Source of the DNA: Choanephora cucurbitarum
Taxonomy: Eukaryota; Mucoromycota; Mucoromycetes; Mucorales; Choanephoraceae
NCBI GenBank assembly: GCA_025331435.1
Contig: JAIWNI010000045.1
Coordinates: 124,001-188,000 of the forward strand
Length of the DNA stretch: 64,000 bases
Direction: 5' to 3'
The notes below the pieces were generated by a model. The model was not told the DNA's origin, did no database searches, and was given only the letters and a program-made list of their open reading frames with translations. Each line of letters begins with the position of its first letter. Positions within the stretch are counted from its first letter, which is position 1. A program made the position numbers and the translations under genes. Positions 27,660-38,393 of the stretch are shown here, one piece after another.

Positions 27660-29215
27660 ATTTCAAAGGCTTCCTTTCTTTTTCAAGATCCTAGTACTTG
27701 CTTATGTTTCTTTACTCTGGCTCTTGTGTCTCTAAAGTATACCGCTGACAAGTTGTGCATCCGAGCAACCCACACTCTGGGATCAGTCATTGACTTGATT
27801 GGGATCCGCTCAAACATCTGATCCTTCTGGTTGACTTTTTTTTCCTTTTTGTTTTGCTTTTTATGCTTCAACTTGGTACTCTAATTGGACTGCTTGACCC
27901 ATGTACACTATTGTTTGTTATTGCTTTAGCCCATCAAAGCACCTAAAAGACACGATTGTACTATTGTCAGTTACACAATGTATAAGCTGCAGGGCTACTA
28001 TTTTAATTCCCGACGGAGTTTGATTTTTGTGTGTTTGTCTTTTTTTTTTGGCTTTTTTTGGCTTTTTTGCTTCTGATATCTCTGATATTAAGTTCTTTTG
28101 TTTCTGCCGTTCCTTTGTTTGTAACAGTGATAGTAAGCTATGTTAAAACAGAGTCACACACAAAGTGTACTGATCACTTTTTTTTTCGGGCCAGCTCAAC
28201 ATTTGTGATGACACCAGATGGCAAGATCTTGGTCGGAGTGAGGACCAACATGAGTCCAAGACAGGTACTGATCAGTGAACTGAAATGCTTATACAAAGTG
28301 TAAATGTTATCTGTACATAGCTATGTCACAAGTTATGACCACGAGATAGCTATACCGCACATACGCAAATGAATAATCAAACACAGACGTTCGCCGGTAC
28401 ACAGCCTGATAATAGATGTCCTGAATGAAACAACATCAGATCAACTCGCAAGCTGTAAGCATAAATGTACTATGTGAAGCAGCTTTAGTGCAATTATCGA
28501 CTGTTAGCTTTTGCAAGTCTACACTGTGATGACAAAATACAATAAACATGACCTGTCTTGCACCTGCATGATGAAGCAATAATACGTAAATGGATAGATG
28601 ATCATATTCTGCAAGCAGACGAATTAGTGTATAGTGATATTTTCATTTGACTATAGAAGATGTTCGTAAAGCCATTTACAAGTGCGGTAATGAGAATAAG
28701 TAAGGCAATCACTTTTTGTTTCTTGCTTTTACGTGGCTCTGTACTAAAGGCCCTATAGGTTGTCTTTTCTCACCTTTTGATCACGAACGGCGGCTGTCAC
28801 TCTCGCTAGAATGTTCATGGCTCCATCATCTACGGTTGTGCGAGGCCGGTCCGCTAACTGAGTGCGCCATAGTAGACGTCCCCATTCAATGATGCGGGTT
28901 TTGACAGTCATGTCCTAGTAATGCGCTCAGTCAACAAAGTTTTGCGTTGGCTGTGGGCAGTGGAGATCGGAGGTCTAGATGGAGGTTGAGTGTGGGAGTA
29001 CATGGTTAGCTGCCTTCATGCGGCTACTCTAATTAAAAACTTTCAGCTAAAAAGAAAGAAAAAAACAAAGAAAGTGAAACCATAGGCCGACGATAACATA
29101 GCGCCTAAGTGAGTAGCGCAACTGAGTATGTTCTGCCTAATATCGAGAATTTAATGTCAGTTATCTGGTAGTAGTCTGTAAAAAAATACGTATTCACTAA
29201 CAAAGAGAGATAAGC
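27660..29215 (+). repeat. Dispersed repeat copy E, first part
   Basis: A diverged copy of about 50-2720 with the middle (about 700-2200) mostly missing. It has the CACACTCTGGGATCAGTCAT block (27771), the CCGACGG motif (28008), the intron (28133-28194), the TPDGKI island (28205) and the GC-rich core (28700-29040). The second hairpin and the minisatellite are degraded. The copy resumes at 36245. Confidence 0.75.
28700..29040 (+). other. GC-rich conserved core, copy E
   Basis: It keeps CACGAACGGCGGCTGTCACT, AGTGCGCCATAGTAGACGTC and TGTGGGAGTACATGG despite general divergence of this copy. The terminal hairpins are lost. Confidence 0.5.
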
Positions 29216-31340
29216 ATCAAAATTTTCAACACAAAAAAATTATTTTCATCGTCCCGTCATAAGTAGCACTTTACAGTACTGAGCACATTATCGATGGCGA
29301 TATTAGGAGTAAAAAAGAAACAAGGGACTTGGAGAGCAACATGACCTCCTTGAGTTATCTTTTTTATAATTACCTTTTTTTTCTACTTTATCATTTATTG
29401 GTTACTTTTCTTTGTCTTCTAATTAAAGTGTCGGTCTACCAAAGATTCATTGTTTAACTCGAAACTCCAACTCAATCAATGAAAGCACCATGTTCAGTAT
29501 AAATGCCTTTGCAATATCTAGAGGTGTTGTGCAAGATCAATAGTAAGTGAACAAGATGGATCATGCGAGTTTCTGTTTTAGATTTATCTTTTGTTTATTG
29601 TTACTATTCAGCTTCATACAACTTGATCTTGACAGATCCCTATAACTACCAATGATCTTCAGATTCAAGTGAGCTCATCTCAACCACAACGACGAGCATA
29701 CCTACTTCTACCGTAGAAATACATAATAGCTGCTAGTATTGTTTTGTTCTTTTTTTCATTAGGCTTTTTGTTACATTTATTTCTTTTATTTTTCAGCTCT
29801 TCAAACTTGATTGCCTAAAAATTTAAAAAAAACAAATAAAGTGTTACGAGCTTGTATGAGCTTTATTTTGTCAAGCGGACAACATTAGGATGTATGCAAG
29901 TATCTAATTTCTGCATGCAATTCAAAAAAATTAGCGGCTTGTAAGAAACAAAACAGACTCAAAGCTGCGTGTTTTATCCGAAATATGCAATAAAAACCCA
30001 AAGCTCACATGATTGGATAAGATTTTTGGTCCTGACAGCTAAAGTAGTCCAAGTTGTTCGAGATCTTTTCTCTCTCTTTCTCTTTATTTTTCAGTTTTTA
30101 CTCAATACGTTGTTTTAGAGCAGCATTCACTGACTGTTGTACGATGTAATGTTAGACAAATAGCACTGATATTTTAGTCCACACCTCAGTATAATCATCT
30201 TGACTTTTGTAGATTGTTATTCAAGGCTAACATTTTGCGTTCGGTTATCGACGTTGTTACTAAAGCGGCCTGAAAAGCTTTATGATATGCTGTATTGACA
30301 ATGATGTTTTTATACATCAACTCATAGACAAAATGTAGTAAGAAGGCTAAAACAAGGAGGTTCTCAAATTCTTACTGGGAGACAACAAGACAAAGAGACC
30401 AAAAACGAAAACTGAAATTCTTTGCAACCACTGAGTAAGTTGTCCTGTGCACGCCTTGTTGATTTCAAGAGCAACTAAGCAAAAACTTCAGAAGCAAAGC
30501 TTGAAAAAGACTTGAGAGAAGGAAGAGCGATTGATACAGATTAAAGAGAATAGTAGATTGTTGGAAGGTAGTATGGGATGGTAGCGTAGGTGAACCAATG
30601 ACAAATGCAGTAAACGACTCACTTTGAAAGACAAATTCAAATCACCCGATGCTAAAGCATACTTCAACAACGCATTGGCATCTTTTCAGACCTTTGATTA
30701 GAGATAAATGAATTTCGATCAAACATGTCGCTGTAGTCCTAAAGACAATCGATTTGAAGTTACTTACAATTGTACGTAGACTCGTTCCTTTTATCTTTTT
30801 CTTTGGAAAACAAAAGCGACAAAACAATTAAAAGCTAGTTCAAATTGTATAGTGTTTAAGTTATGATTATTATAGTCAAAGTCAAGCGACTGTTGCTTTT
30901 GACTCAAGAGTGTGCTCATTGCTTTTACAAGGAAAACTGTGCTAGATTTATAAAAGGGCAGAAATTTACTGTACTTGAATATACGCCTTGCTAAAAATAA
31001 TGCACAATACCAATCAAGTGCAATAAACAAACATTTACTGTAAACAATCATTAAAATCTGAGAAAGCCTATATAATGAGCTAAGTATTTTTGGTTTTTTT
31101 TTCCTTTTGTATTTATTGTTGAGCACATTTTCTTTATAATGATCATCTTTTCTTTTTTTTTAGAAAAAAAACTATATCATCAAATGATAAATATTTACAG
31201 ATAGCATAACTAAATATCGGATGGTTAATAACAGAAAATTAAAAGGGTGGCGTCAGAGTTTAAAAAAAATATTTCGACCTACAGTACAATTTTTTCATGT
31301 ATTCCAAAAGGGTCATGTACAGATGCATTATCATCCCCCA
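29216..31340. other. AT-rich interval without a recognised gene
   Basis: The beginning of a 7-kb block that separates the two parts of copy E. Several minus-strand frames of 60-110 codons (30488-31126) lack any recognisable domain and have low complexity. Confidence 0.45.
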
Positions 31341-31354
31341 TGCAAAATCGGGCT

Positions 31355-31505
31355 TTGTATTTGATGTAAACAATAACCTGTGTTCCTCTGTTGATAATGC
31401 CCTTTTTTTCTTTCTTTTTTTTTCTTTTTTTTCTCTCTCTCCTTTTTCTCTCTATCTCTCTATATTCTCTATTGTTTTATTCGCAACATCAATCATCATA
31501 GCAAA
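31355..31505 (+). promoter_or_regulatory. Promoter of the 207-residue membrane-protein gene
   Basis: TTGATGTAAACAATAACC at about 31359, then a long CT-rich tract (31400-31485), then ATAGCAAAATG. Order, motif and start context match the promoter of the paralogue on the other strand. Confidence 0.5.
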
Positions 31506-32129
31506 ATGCTCCAATATGTTTACACCGCTTTCTTCCTTTTGGCTTTTTTCTTCCGTCAGCTCTTTTCCTTTGTTCAGTCAGGATACTTCTTTGCCGTTTG
31601 CATGACTGTGCTTGCTTACAAAGTCAAGTCAATAATTGTAGAGCACTTTACTTGCGATGACGAAGTACAAGCAGAAGCAGCTGAAGCATTTGATCCATAT
31701 TACGATGATCCCTGGCTTTTCAGCCCTCCTAGGAGTCCTGAAATTAGGCCTGTGGATGACAAGGTTATCCGATTCACTTATGAAAAGATGTATTTCTTTC
31801 GTGATGCCGATCCAGAATACACTCGTAGTATTCGCAAGGAATTCCTTAGAAACCAATTTTGGAGAAGGAGCCCAAGGATACCTTGTTGCAATGAGTACCG
31901 CTGTATGGCCTCGCCTCAATACAGTGATCTGAATAGGGATGTACTTGCAGCACCAGAGCCTACATCCGTAGTTGCCGAGGTCTGTAATGCACCTGATGAT
32001 GACGGTACTTTTTCAGCTGTCTTCATTCAAGAAATGGTCAAAGCGCTTTCCGAAGTTGCTGAGACCAGTGATGCAGGTGCATTTTCAAATGCCTTTATCA
32101 CTGATATGAAGGCAGCATTGCCATTGTAA
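31506..32129 (+). CDS. Small membrane protein with duplicated C-terminal DDGxF motif (207 aa)
   Basis: Paralogue of the gene at 22733-23371, in opposite orientation. The N-terminus (residues 4-44) is strongly hydrophobic, with one or two membrane spans and no clear cleavage site. EHFTCDDEV follows, then an aromatic and proline-rich stretch (DPYYDDPWLFSPPRSPE), a basic region, and CNEYRC. The C-terminus has CNAPDDDGTFSAVF, then DAGAFSNAFITDMKAAL and the shared end PL. The two repeats fit D-x-G-x-F-x3-F-x4-x-AL. The middle is much less conserved than both ends, as expected if the membrane anchor and tail are constrained. Function unknown. Intact frame, conserved upstream and downstream elements. 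Confidence 0.78.
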   Translation: MLQYVYTAFFLLAFFFRQLFSFVQSGYFFAVCMTVLAYKVKSIIVEHFTCDDEVQAEAAEAFDPYYDDPWLFSPPRSPEIRPVDDKVIRFTYEKMYFFRDADPEYTRSIRKEFLRNQFWRRSPRIPCCNEYRCMASPQYSDLNRDVLAAPEPTSVVAEVCNAPDDDGTFSAVFIQEMVKALSEVAETSDAGAFSNAFITDMKAALPL

Positions 32130-32153
32130 TATTGGTAAACAAAATATTTTATA

Positions 32154-32193
32154 GTGGTTGGTAGGTCGGATGAATAAGTGGTTGGTAGGTCGG
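32154..32193 (+). promoter_or_regulatory. Paired GTGGTTGGTAGGTCGG motif after the 207-residue gene
   Basis: Two exact 16-bp copies at 32154-32169 and 32178-32193, 25 bases after the stop. The paralogue has the same pair. Confidence 0.6.
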
Positions 32194-32214
32194 TCAATCA
32201 AGTGCTCACTGTTT

Positions 32215-32405
32215 CTTGCGTTTTTACTGCCGTGATGTTTTATTTGCTGCGTGTCTCTCTGCTGTATGCCTGTTTCTCTGCTGTATGCCTGTTTCTCTTT
32301 GCCGTTTGCTCTTTTGTTGCTGTATGCTTGTTTGTGCTGTGTGCGTCTCTCTGCTGTGTGCTTGTCTCAGCTGTGTGCGTCTCTCTACTGTGTGCTTGTC
32401 TTGCA
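32215..32405 (+). repeat. CTGTGTGC/CTCTCTGCTGT low-complexity 3' trailer
   Basis: Imperfect repeats of TCTCTGCTGTATGCCTGTT and TGTGTGCGTCTCTCTGCTG, the counterpart of 22380-22640. Frames across it are by-products of the repeat. Confidence 0.7.
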
Positions 32406-32429
32406 AGTTTTCAACGCCTCTAACAAATT

Positions 32430-33110
32430 AATGCTTCTTTCGTGTGTTGCTTCATGGTAACCAGTGTATTTGACCTGAAACAGAAAAACTGAATACTGCT
32501 TATTTCCTGTCCGTTGCTTAATATTTTAGCCTTTTGTATGGCTGTTGATTTATGAATTTCTTACATTTTTTGCTAGTTGCGTTCATCATCCTTATAGTGT
32601 TCTCATTATTTAGTTTATTACTTTTAGCAATATTTGCAACACATTGTACATAATACAAGCAGCTCAATGTCTTGATCGCTGCTGTTAAAACAAGCGCATT
32701 TCCCCTCAGCAAACTGTTTTACTCCAACTTACCTATGAACAATTAGTTTACCCTTTCTTTCTTTTTTTTTACTGACATTTCATTTTACTTTGCTACTGCT
32801 GTTTTTTATCTTAAATGTAATACATTGACAATGATTTTTTTTAATACAAGTGTTATTGATTATTTTATATCTATGATCTATCAGAAAGAAAAAAAAAGCA
32901 TTTTTTTATCAAGATTTGTTTACGTTTGCTTTTCAGTTTGGCTGTTACTATTGTCTCCAATTACTCTTCTAGTTATATTACACCAGATGTGATGGCTATC
33001 AAAATGTATTTTTTTTTGTATTCATGATACGTTATTAAATGTTCAAATCAATCACAATTATTTACTAACTCAACCATTCTTACTGTGCAACAAACGCCAA
33101 AGAAGTAAAT
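32430..33110. other. AT-rich interval without a recognised gene
   Basis: Long T runs and short frames only. Confidence 0.45.
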
Positions 33111-33117
33111 GCTTTAA

Positions 33118-33703
33118 TCATTGAAAGCAACAGCCCCAAAAAAACTTGCAGCTACTGTGAGGAAGACCATCTGTTATGAGTGCCAGAAATAAAACTTGAG
33201 GAGTTATTGACTTCTGAAATTGCCAGTGGTAGCAAAACTGTCTAGTCTTGAAGATAAAAACTCTTAAGACTTGAGATGCTCGAGGACCAATTACCCAATG
33301 CTTTACTAAAGACATCCAAAAAGGCAGGAAAAGATAATCTTCTATTTGAGCAGCTTATTGCGATGACTGTAAATGTAGGATTGAGGCAGTGAGATAAAAA
33401 TGGATTAGAGTTTGTAGATTGTAATATGACATCAAAGGCGCGAAGAAGAACTGGCAATTAAGCTACCTTGATTCGGGTGCAATGCACTTCCCAACTGAAT
33501 TCCGAAACAAGAGATTGAGATTCGAGTAACTCAATTAGGTGGGGATATAGGGATTCAGTACCAAAAATACAGTTTATTGTTGTTTTTGAAGCGGTAGAAA
33601 TAAGTCCGTGAAGGTAAAGCAAGTTTTGCGAAATCAATAAATATACAGTTACTCGAAAAAGAATTTGATCCATTGTTCCAAAAATTAAGTTCCAGATTAT
33701 CAC
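33118..33703 (-). pseudogene. Unidentified decayed coding-like stretch
   Basis: Three minus-strand frames follow one another (33703-33458, 33457-33242, 33315-33118), separated by stops. They contain FGTESLYPHLIELLESQSLV, PFLSHCLNPTFTVIA and FLDVFSKALGNWSSSISSLK. This reads like one protein broken by point lesions, directly downstream (on the minus strand) of the Tc1 relic. I do not recognise the family. Confidence 0.3.
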
Positions 33704-33814
33704 CCAAACTTCAACTTCGGTTACATGAGTTGAACTTATTATGACAGCTTGAAAGTTTACAAAATAAAAAGGAAAGGATGTTTACTTTTTATTAATGTTA
33801 AAAAAGAATTACAA

Positions 33815-34770
33815 TTAGTATTTGGTAGGTCCTCCTTTTGCTTTGATTACGGCTTGGCATCTGGAGGGCATACTGTTTACTAAAGTTTTAGTGAAATCAA
33901 GCCCTATTAGCTCCCATTCTTGCAAGATAAGGGCTATCAACTCTTCTACGTTTTGACCTGTGTGTCTCTTGACTGCAAGGCGCTTCTCTAACTCTTACCA
34001 CACATGCTCGATAGGGTTTAAATCAGGACCTTGAGCAGGCCAGAAGTCAAAGCCGCTGATTAGATGGCCCTCCTTCCACCAAAGAGCATGAGAGCATGTG
34101 TGACAGGTTTTACTACCTTCTTGAGTTATAATTTATCTATCATGCTTCTCATGTATTTCCTTGAACCAAGGGTAGAAGTGATTGACCAAAGTATCAACAT
34201 AAGCATCTTGGTTCATTTTAACTTCTACAAACACAAGAGGACCAAATCCCACAGCAGTAAGACAAACCCAAACCATCACAGATCCTTTACCCTATTTGGT
34301 GCTACTAAGGGTGTTTCTTTTCTGATATCTAGTACCCTTTTTGCGGATGACTCAGCAGCACAGTTGTTGTTCTCAGCCCAAAAGCGTGCCTCATCCAACC
34401 ATACAACTCTTCTCCACTCATCATCATCCCAACCAGAGTGTCTACGAGTCCAACGTAGCCTAGCCTCCTTGTGGCGGTCCGTAAGAGCGGGTTTGTGTGC
34501 TCCCTTAAACAAATGGTCGCCTCATTTAACTAGATAACTGACAATGGTCTTCCTGTCAACTATCAAGCCAAATGTTGTTGCATACGCTATAATCTGAGAA
34601 TCTGTCACAAACGGATCCTGTTATACAGAACAAACCAGCAATCGGATGTTGCCTTTACTTGCCTTTAGCTCTCTACTGGTACTCTTGCCTTTCTCAATAA
34701 TACTCTTTTTCTCAGTTGTATCGACAATGTTTCTTGCTGTCTTAACATTAACAACTGTCGATGCTTCCAT
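33815..34770 (-). pseudogene. Second Tc1-like transposase, decayed
   Basis: It starts MEASTVVNVKTARNIVDTT at 34770 and ends KGGPTKY. Recognisable pieces are the N-terminal DNA-binding part, RWTRRHSGWDDDEWRRVVW, WLDEARFW (first catalytic D), DFWPAQGPDLNPIEHVW (last catalytic E) and KRLAVKRHTGQNVEELI. Several stops interrupt it (after QDPF upstream, at HVW* and elsewhere) and the region around the second catalytic D is scrambled. I could not find convincing terminal inverted repeats. It belongs to a different subfamily from the element at 25596-26924. Confidence 0.85.
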
Positions 34771-34779
34771 CCTACTATA

Positions 34780-36240
34780 CTTTGTATCATTTATTCTGAG
34801 ATTATAAGCACCTCCTCGCTTGAAATCATTGTGATATTTGTGTTTGCGATTATCAGAGCTTTCTTTCGATGTATTTTTTATGTTTGATTTTATCTTGAAA
34901 AATTATGTAGGAGAGGAATGAAGAATATTATTTCGAAGAACTTGATGCAATTTTTGCAATGAATCAAGTTATTTTTCTATTTACTGTATTCCATCTACAT
35001 TCTATTCTATCTTTATGATCGATTGTTATTTTATAGTTTTGTATTCTTATCGAAGACATACTATTTGTCTTGTAAATTATGGACAAAAATTAATTTTTTC
35101 TGCTTCATGTGGCTCTTGATAGAGTATAAAGTTGAGTAATCATCTCTTGGTCAACAGACTTAATACTTGTTATAACTAAAAAAAAGTACGAATTGACTAA
35201 TATACCACAATAATACTTCACGATTTATTTTTAATGCGAACTTGCGAGTTCTAAATATGAAGTAAATATGTTCAGTTAATCCAACAAATTGCGAATATTG
35301 ATATCGGTTTACAATAAAAAAATGTAGTAAGAATTGAAAATTAATTGTCTTAGAAAAATGTGCTGATATTTTTATGCATTTGTGGTAGTATCCTGCGTTC
35401 AGGTTGTTCAAAATTTCGATTTCATAAGTTTTTTTCATATTGTTACTACTAGTTGTAGTTTCCTATTGTTGTTTGCTCAATAAATTTTGTTACTGTATGT
35501 ATTGACTTTGATTTCTCTTGTCAGAAATAAACACCATACGATATAATTTTATTAAGCTAGTAAGCAATCATAAAGCCTATTTACCTTTTATTCAAGCTTT
35601 TGAGCATACTTCAATTGTACAGATACACAACATTCGGATGTTTCACTTACTGGGACAGACAGATAAATGTTCTTTATAAGTGATGGCCTCTCTATGTATT
35701 TTGATGCTCTGATGCGACTATCGCCATTCAGTGGCCGTTTGCTAATAGCATGAGATAATGGTTTATTATTTATATAGCAACATTACTTGCTTGTTCAGAT
35801 GTCGAAACGGTTTCATTGTTTACCATTCTTAGCTTGTTTTGATAAAGATACGTCTATACATATCATTTTCTCAGTTCAAAAAGAGAGTCGGTGATTTGAA
35901 TACCTTTGTTCTGAAAAGCTCACAATCAAAGTCAGCATCTTTTGTTGTCATAATATTTCTTATTAAACTCGATACTGTATTCTGATTTTAACACTGAATG
36001 AAAAGAAATTGAAATAAATTTTGCTATACATTGTAGCATTCACCTCAGAGAAGAGTTGATCGATTGACAAGCTCATTAAACATCCATTTGCACTATGGCC
36101 CCCAAATTATATGTATACAAACCACGATGATTTTCTACAATAAAATCAATAAAACAAGCAATGCCAGACTACTATAAAACAGGATCATATAGCCTTTTTA
36201 CCTAGTTCGCAAGCTTAAATATTCTATTGCAATGAAACTA
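34780..36240. other. AT-rich interval without a recognised gene
   Basis: Only short frames. One isolated GGTTTCATTGTTTACC motif is at 35808. Copy E resumes at about 36245. Confidence 0.45.
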
Positions 36241-36244
36241 TACA

Positions 36245-37612
36245 TACATTTACAGATTGAAAACAATAAAGCTAATTTCGTTTTCTTTATAATCTTTGTT
36301 TATTAGTCATACATCATAAGCCATAAGCTTTAATGCCTATGTCATGTTCTAATATGTCGGGGGTCTAATCAATAACAGTGTTAGCGGTAACGAAAAAGCA
36401 CCACAAATGGATGTAGTAATCGATAATTCCGTCACTATCTATAACTAGCTGCTGCTATTATTGCTTTCATTGTTCTCTGACCATACTAGTGGTTAATTAT
36501 ATTATCGTCATTCAGACCAAGTCATAGTAATCATCACATCCAATATATCGGCGAAAAACAGTATGACAATGTGATCTCCATCATATAGACACTTATGCTA
36601 TTCCTAGACATATTGCATAAAAAAGAGCAAAGACAATTTCAGATAAGACATGTATTTATATACGCCACTCTTCTTTCTTATTGCCAACAATCAGCTTGAA
36701 GCATGTTGATTACAACAAATCCAAAACATCAGCCACTGGTTCTCAGGGTTGATATAAAATAACCCCATTATATCGTTCTCTTCAACACTTCAGGTTTTAG
36801 GGTCTAATTCATTCTATAGTGCATTACCTGATACACGATTTTGTTGTATAACATGAGTTTCATTATTCGAAACAGTTTCATTGTTTGACATAAATTTTAT
36901 TGTTTGTGATGTATTCATTGTTCTAATGCTTTCATTGTCTTTGATGACTTTACTTTTTTTTCTGATGTATAAAATTGTCTTTTTCAAATGCAAAAACCTT
37001 CGAAATCATCAGCATCAGTCTGATGGTAAAGTCATTATGTCTTGATACTATTCTTCGATACAAACATTATGTAAAAGTATCTTGCTTAGTTTTGATTATC
37101 ATTGATTTTTACATGCAAGCAGTAGTGTAAGTATATGTAGTTCCTATAAAGCGGCTTATTTAATTAAAAGATTTGATTGAAATGCGCTATGTTATCATCT
37201 TGCTTCGAAATCACTTGTGCTTATGACGCTTGATATTTGCATATTATTCCTGCTAAACGCAGGCAGTACTAAATGTATTGCAACATAGGCCATTAAAAAA
37301 GCACACTCTAACTAAAGATTGCTGCTGTTTCTGTACTTTGTTTAGCATTTAGGTACATATTGCTGCATACATGATAGCCATTTTATATATACATGTATAC
37401 CATTAAAAGTGTATTTTTATGCTGTAAGCACCTTATATACCTTCTTTGTTGTTGTCATTGTGTTCGAAATCTGTGATGTCTTGTACCTATGTCCCTGCAT
37501 TATATGCGCATGTTTAGCAAGCTCGCTTGTAATGAAATTTGCATAAGCATATTTCCTTCAAGTCTGTACAACACAGCCTGATAAAGCTCTAAATGACATT
37601 AAAGAAAAGCAG
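36245..37612 (+). repeat. Dispersed repeat copy E, second part
   Basis: It matches about 2745-3775 of copy A at reduced identity: CATAAGCCATAAGC (about 36313), TATAGACACTT (about 36583), the TTTCATTGTT array (36865-36960), and the stretch ACAACACAGCCTGATAAAGC (37570). It stops exactly where the Helentron's 3' hairpin begins. Confidence 0.75.
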
Positions 37613-37613
37613 T

Positions 37614-37633
37614 TAAGACACTAAAGAGTCTTA
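37614..37633 (-). terminator. Helentron 3' hairpin
   Basis: TAAGAC/GTCTTA 6-bp stem with an 8-nt loop, one or two bases from the boundary with repeat copy E. A stem-loop near the 3' end acts as the termination signal in rolling-circle elements. Confidence 0.6.
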
Positions 37634-37773
37634 TGAGGGCGTTTTTTAAATTCGCTCAAGCCTATGGACACACTTGAATCTTCGAGCCAATTAAAATAAT
37701 TTATTTAAAATTGATATATAAAGGATCATGACTACTTTTTGTGTAAGATATATATCTTCCACTAGCCTTTACT

Positions 37774-38375
37774 TCAAAGTCGGTAATAATGTTCGTCGAT
37801 GAAGGTACCATGTTTTGTTGTACTATTGATGTTGGATGGTAGCGCCGATTTGAGATCAAACTTGTTCAAAAAGTCTGAAAATGATTTTGGTGTAGACTTA
37901 AAATCGATATTGAAATCACCTGCTAAAATTACATTTTTATGTCTGTTACCAAGAAAACTTTCAAGCAACTCTTCAAGAAGATTTAGATCAGCTTTGGGAG
38001 ACTTGTATATACAAAGCACTATAATACTTTTGACTCGAATCCAGAAACGGATATGGAGCCATCATCAATTTGTTCCAATACTTCAATACTGGACAAATCT
38101 TCCAAAGTCATCAATCTGTCTCTCTTTACAGCTACAAAAGAGCCATAGGGTCGAGGCCTTTGTCCTAGGACATTTACCCGACTTACAATCTCAAAACCAT
38201 CAATATTGACTGGAGTACTGTTTAATGTCCAAGTTTCCGTCAAGAGGATGTAATCGCTAGCAAGGAAGACTGGATCATTACAAACTGCTCTATGACGAGC
38301 ATTGTAGCTTTGTACGTTATGAAGTACCAGCTGTTGATCTCGTCCTTCTCGAAGGTGTGAAAAGGGTGCCACCAT
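37774..38375 (-). pseudogene. Helentron endonuclease domain (EEP type)
   Basis: Two adjoining frames (38375-38019 and 38019-37774) joined by a frameshift after FESKVL. Family signatures are LHNVQSYNARH, ILLTETW, GSFVAVKRD, ILAGDFNID (catalytic D and N) and STTKHGTFID. The usual terminal SDH motif is not visible. The frame stops soon after, so the domain is probably truncated. It lies directly after the helicase C-terminus, as in Helentrons. Confidence 0.8.
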
Positions 38376-38393
38376 TCTAACCTGATCATGTCT

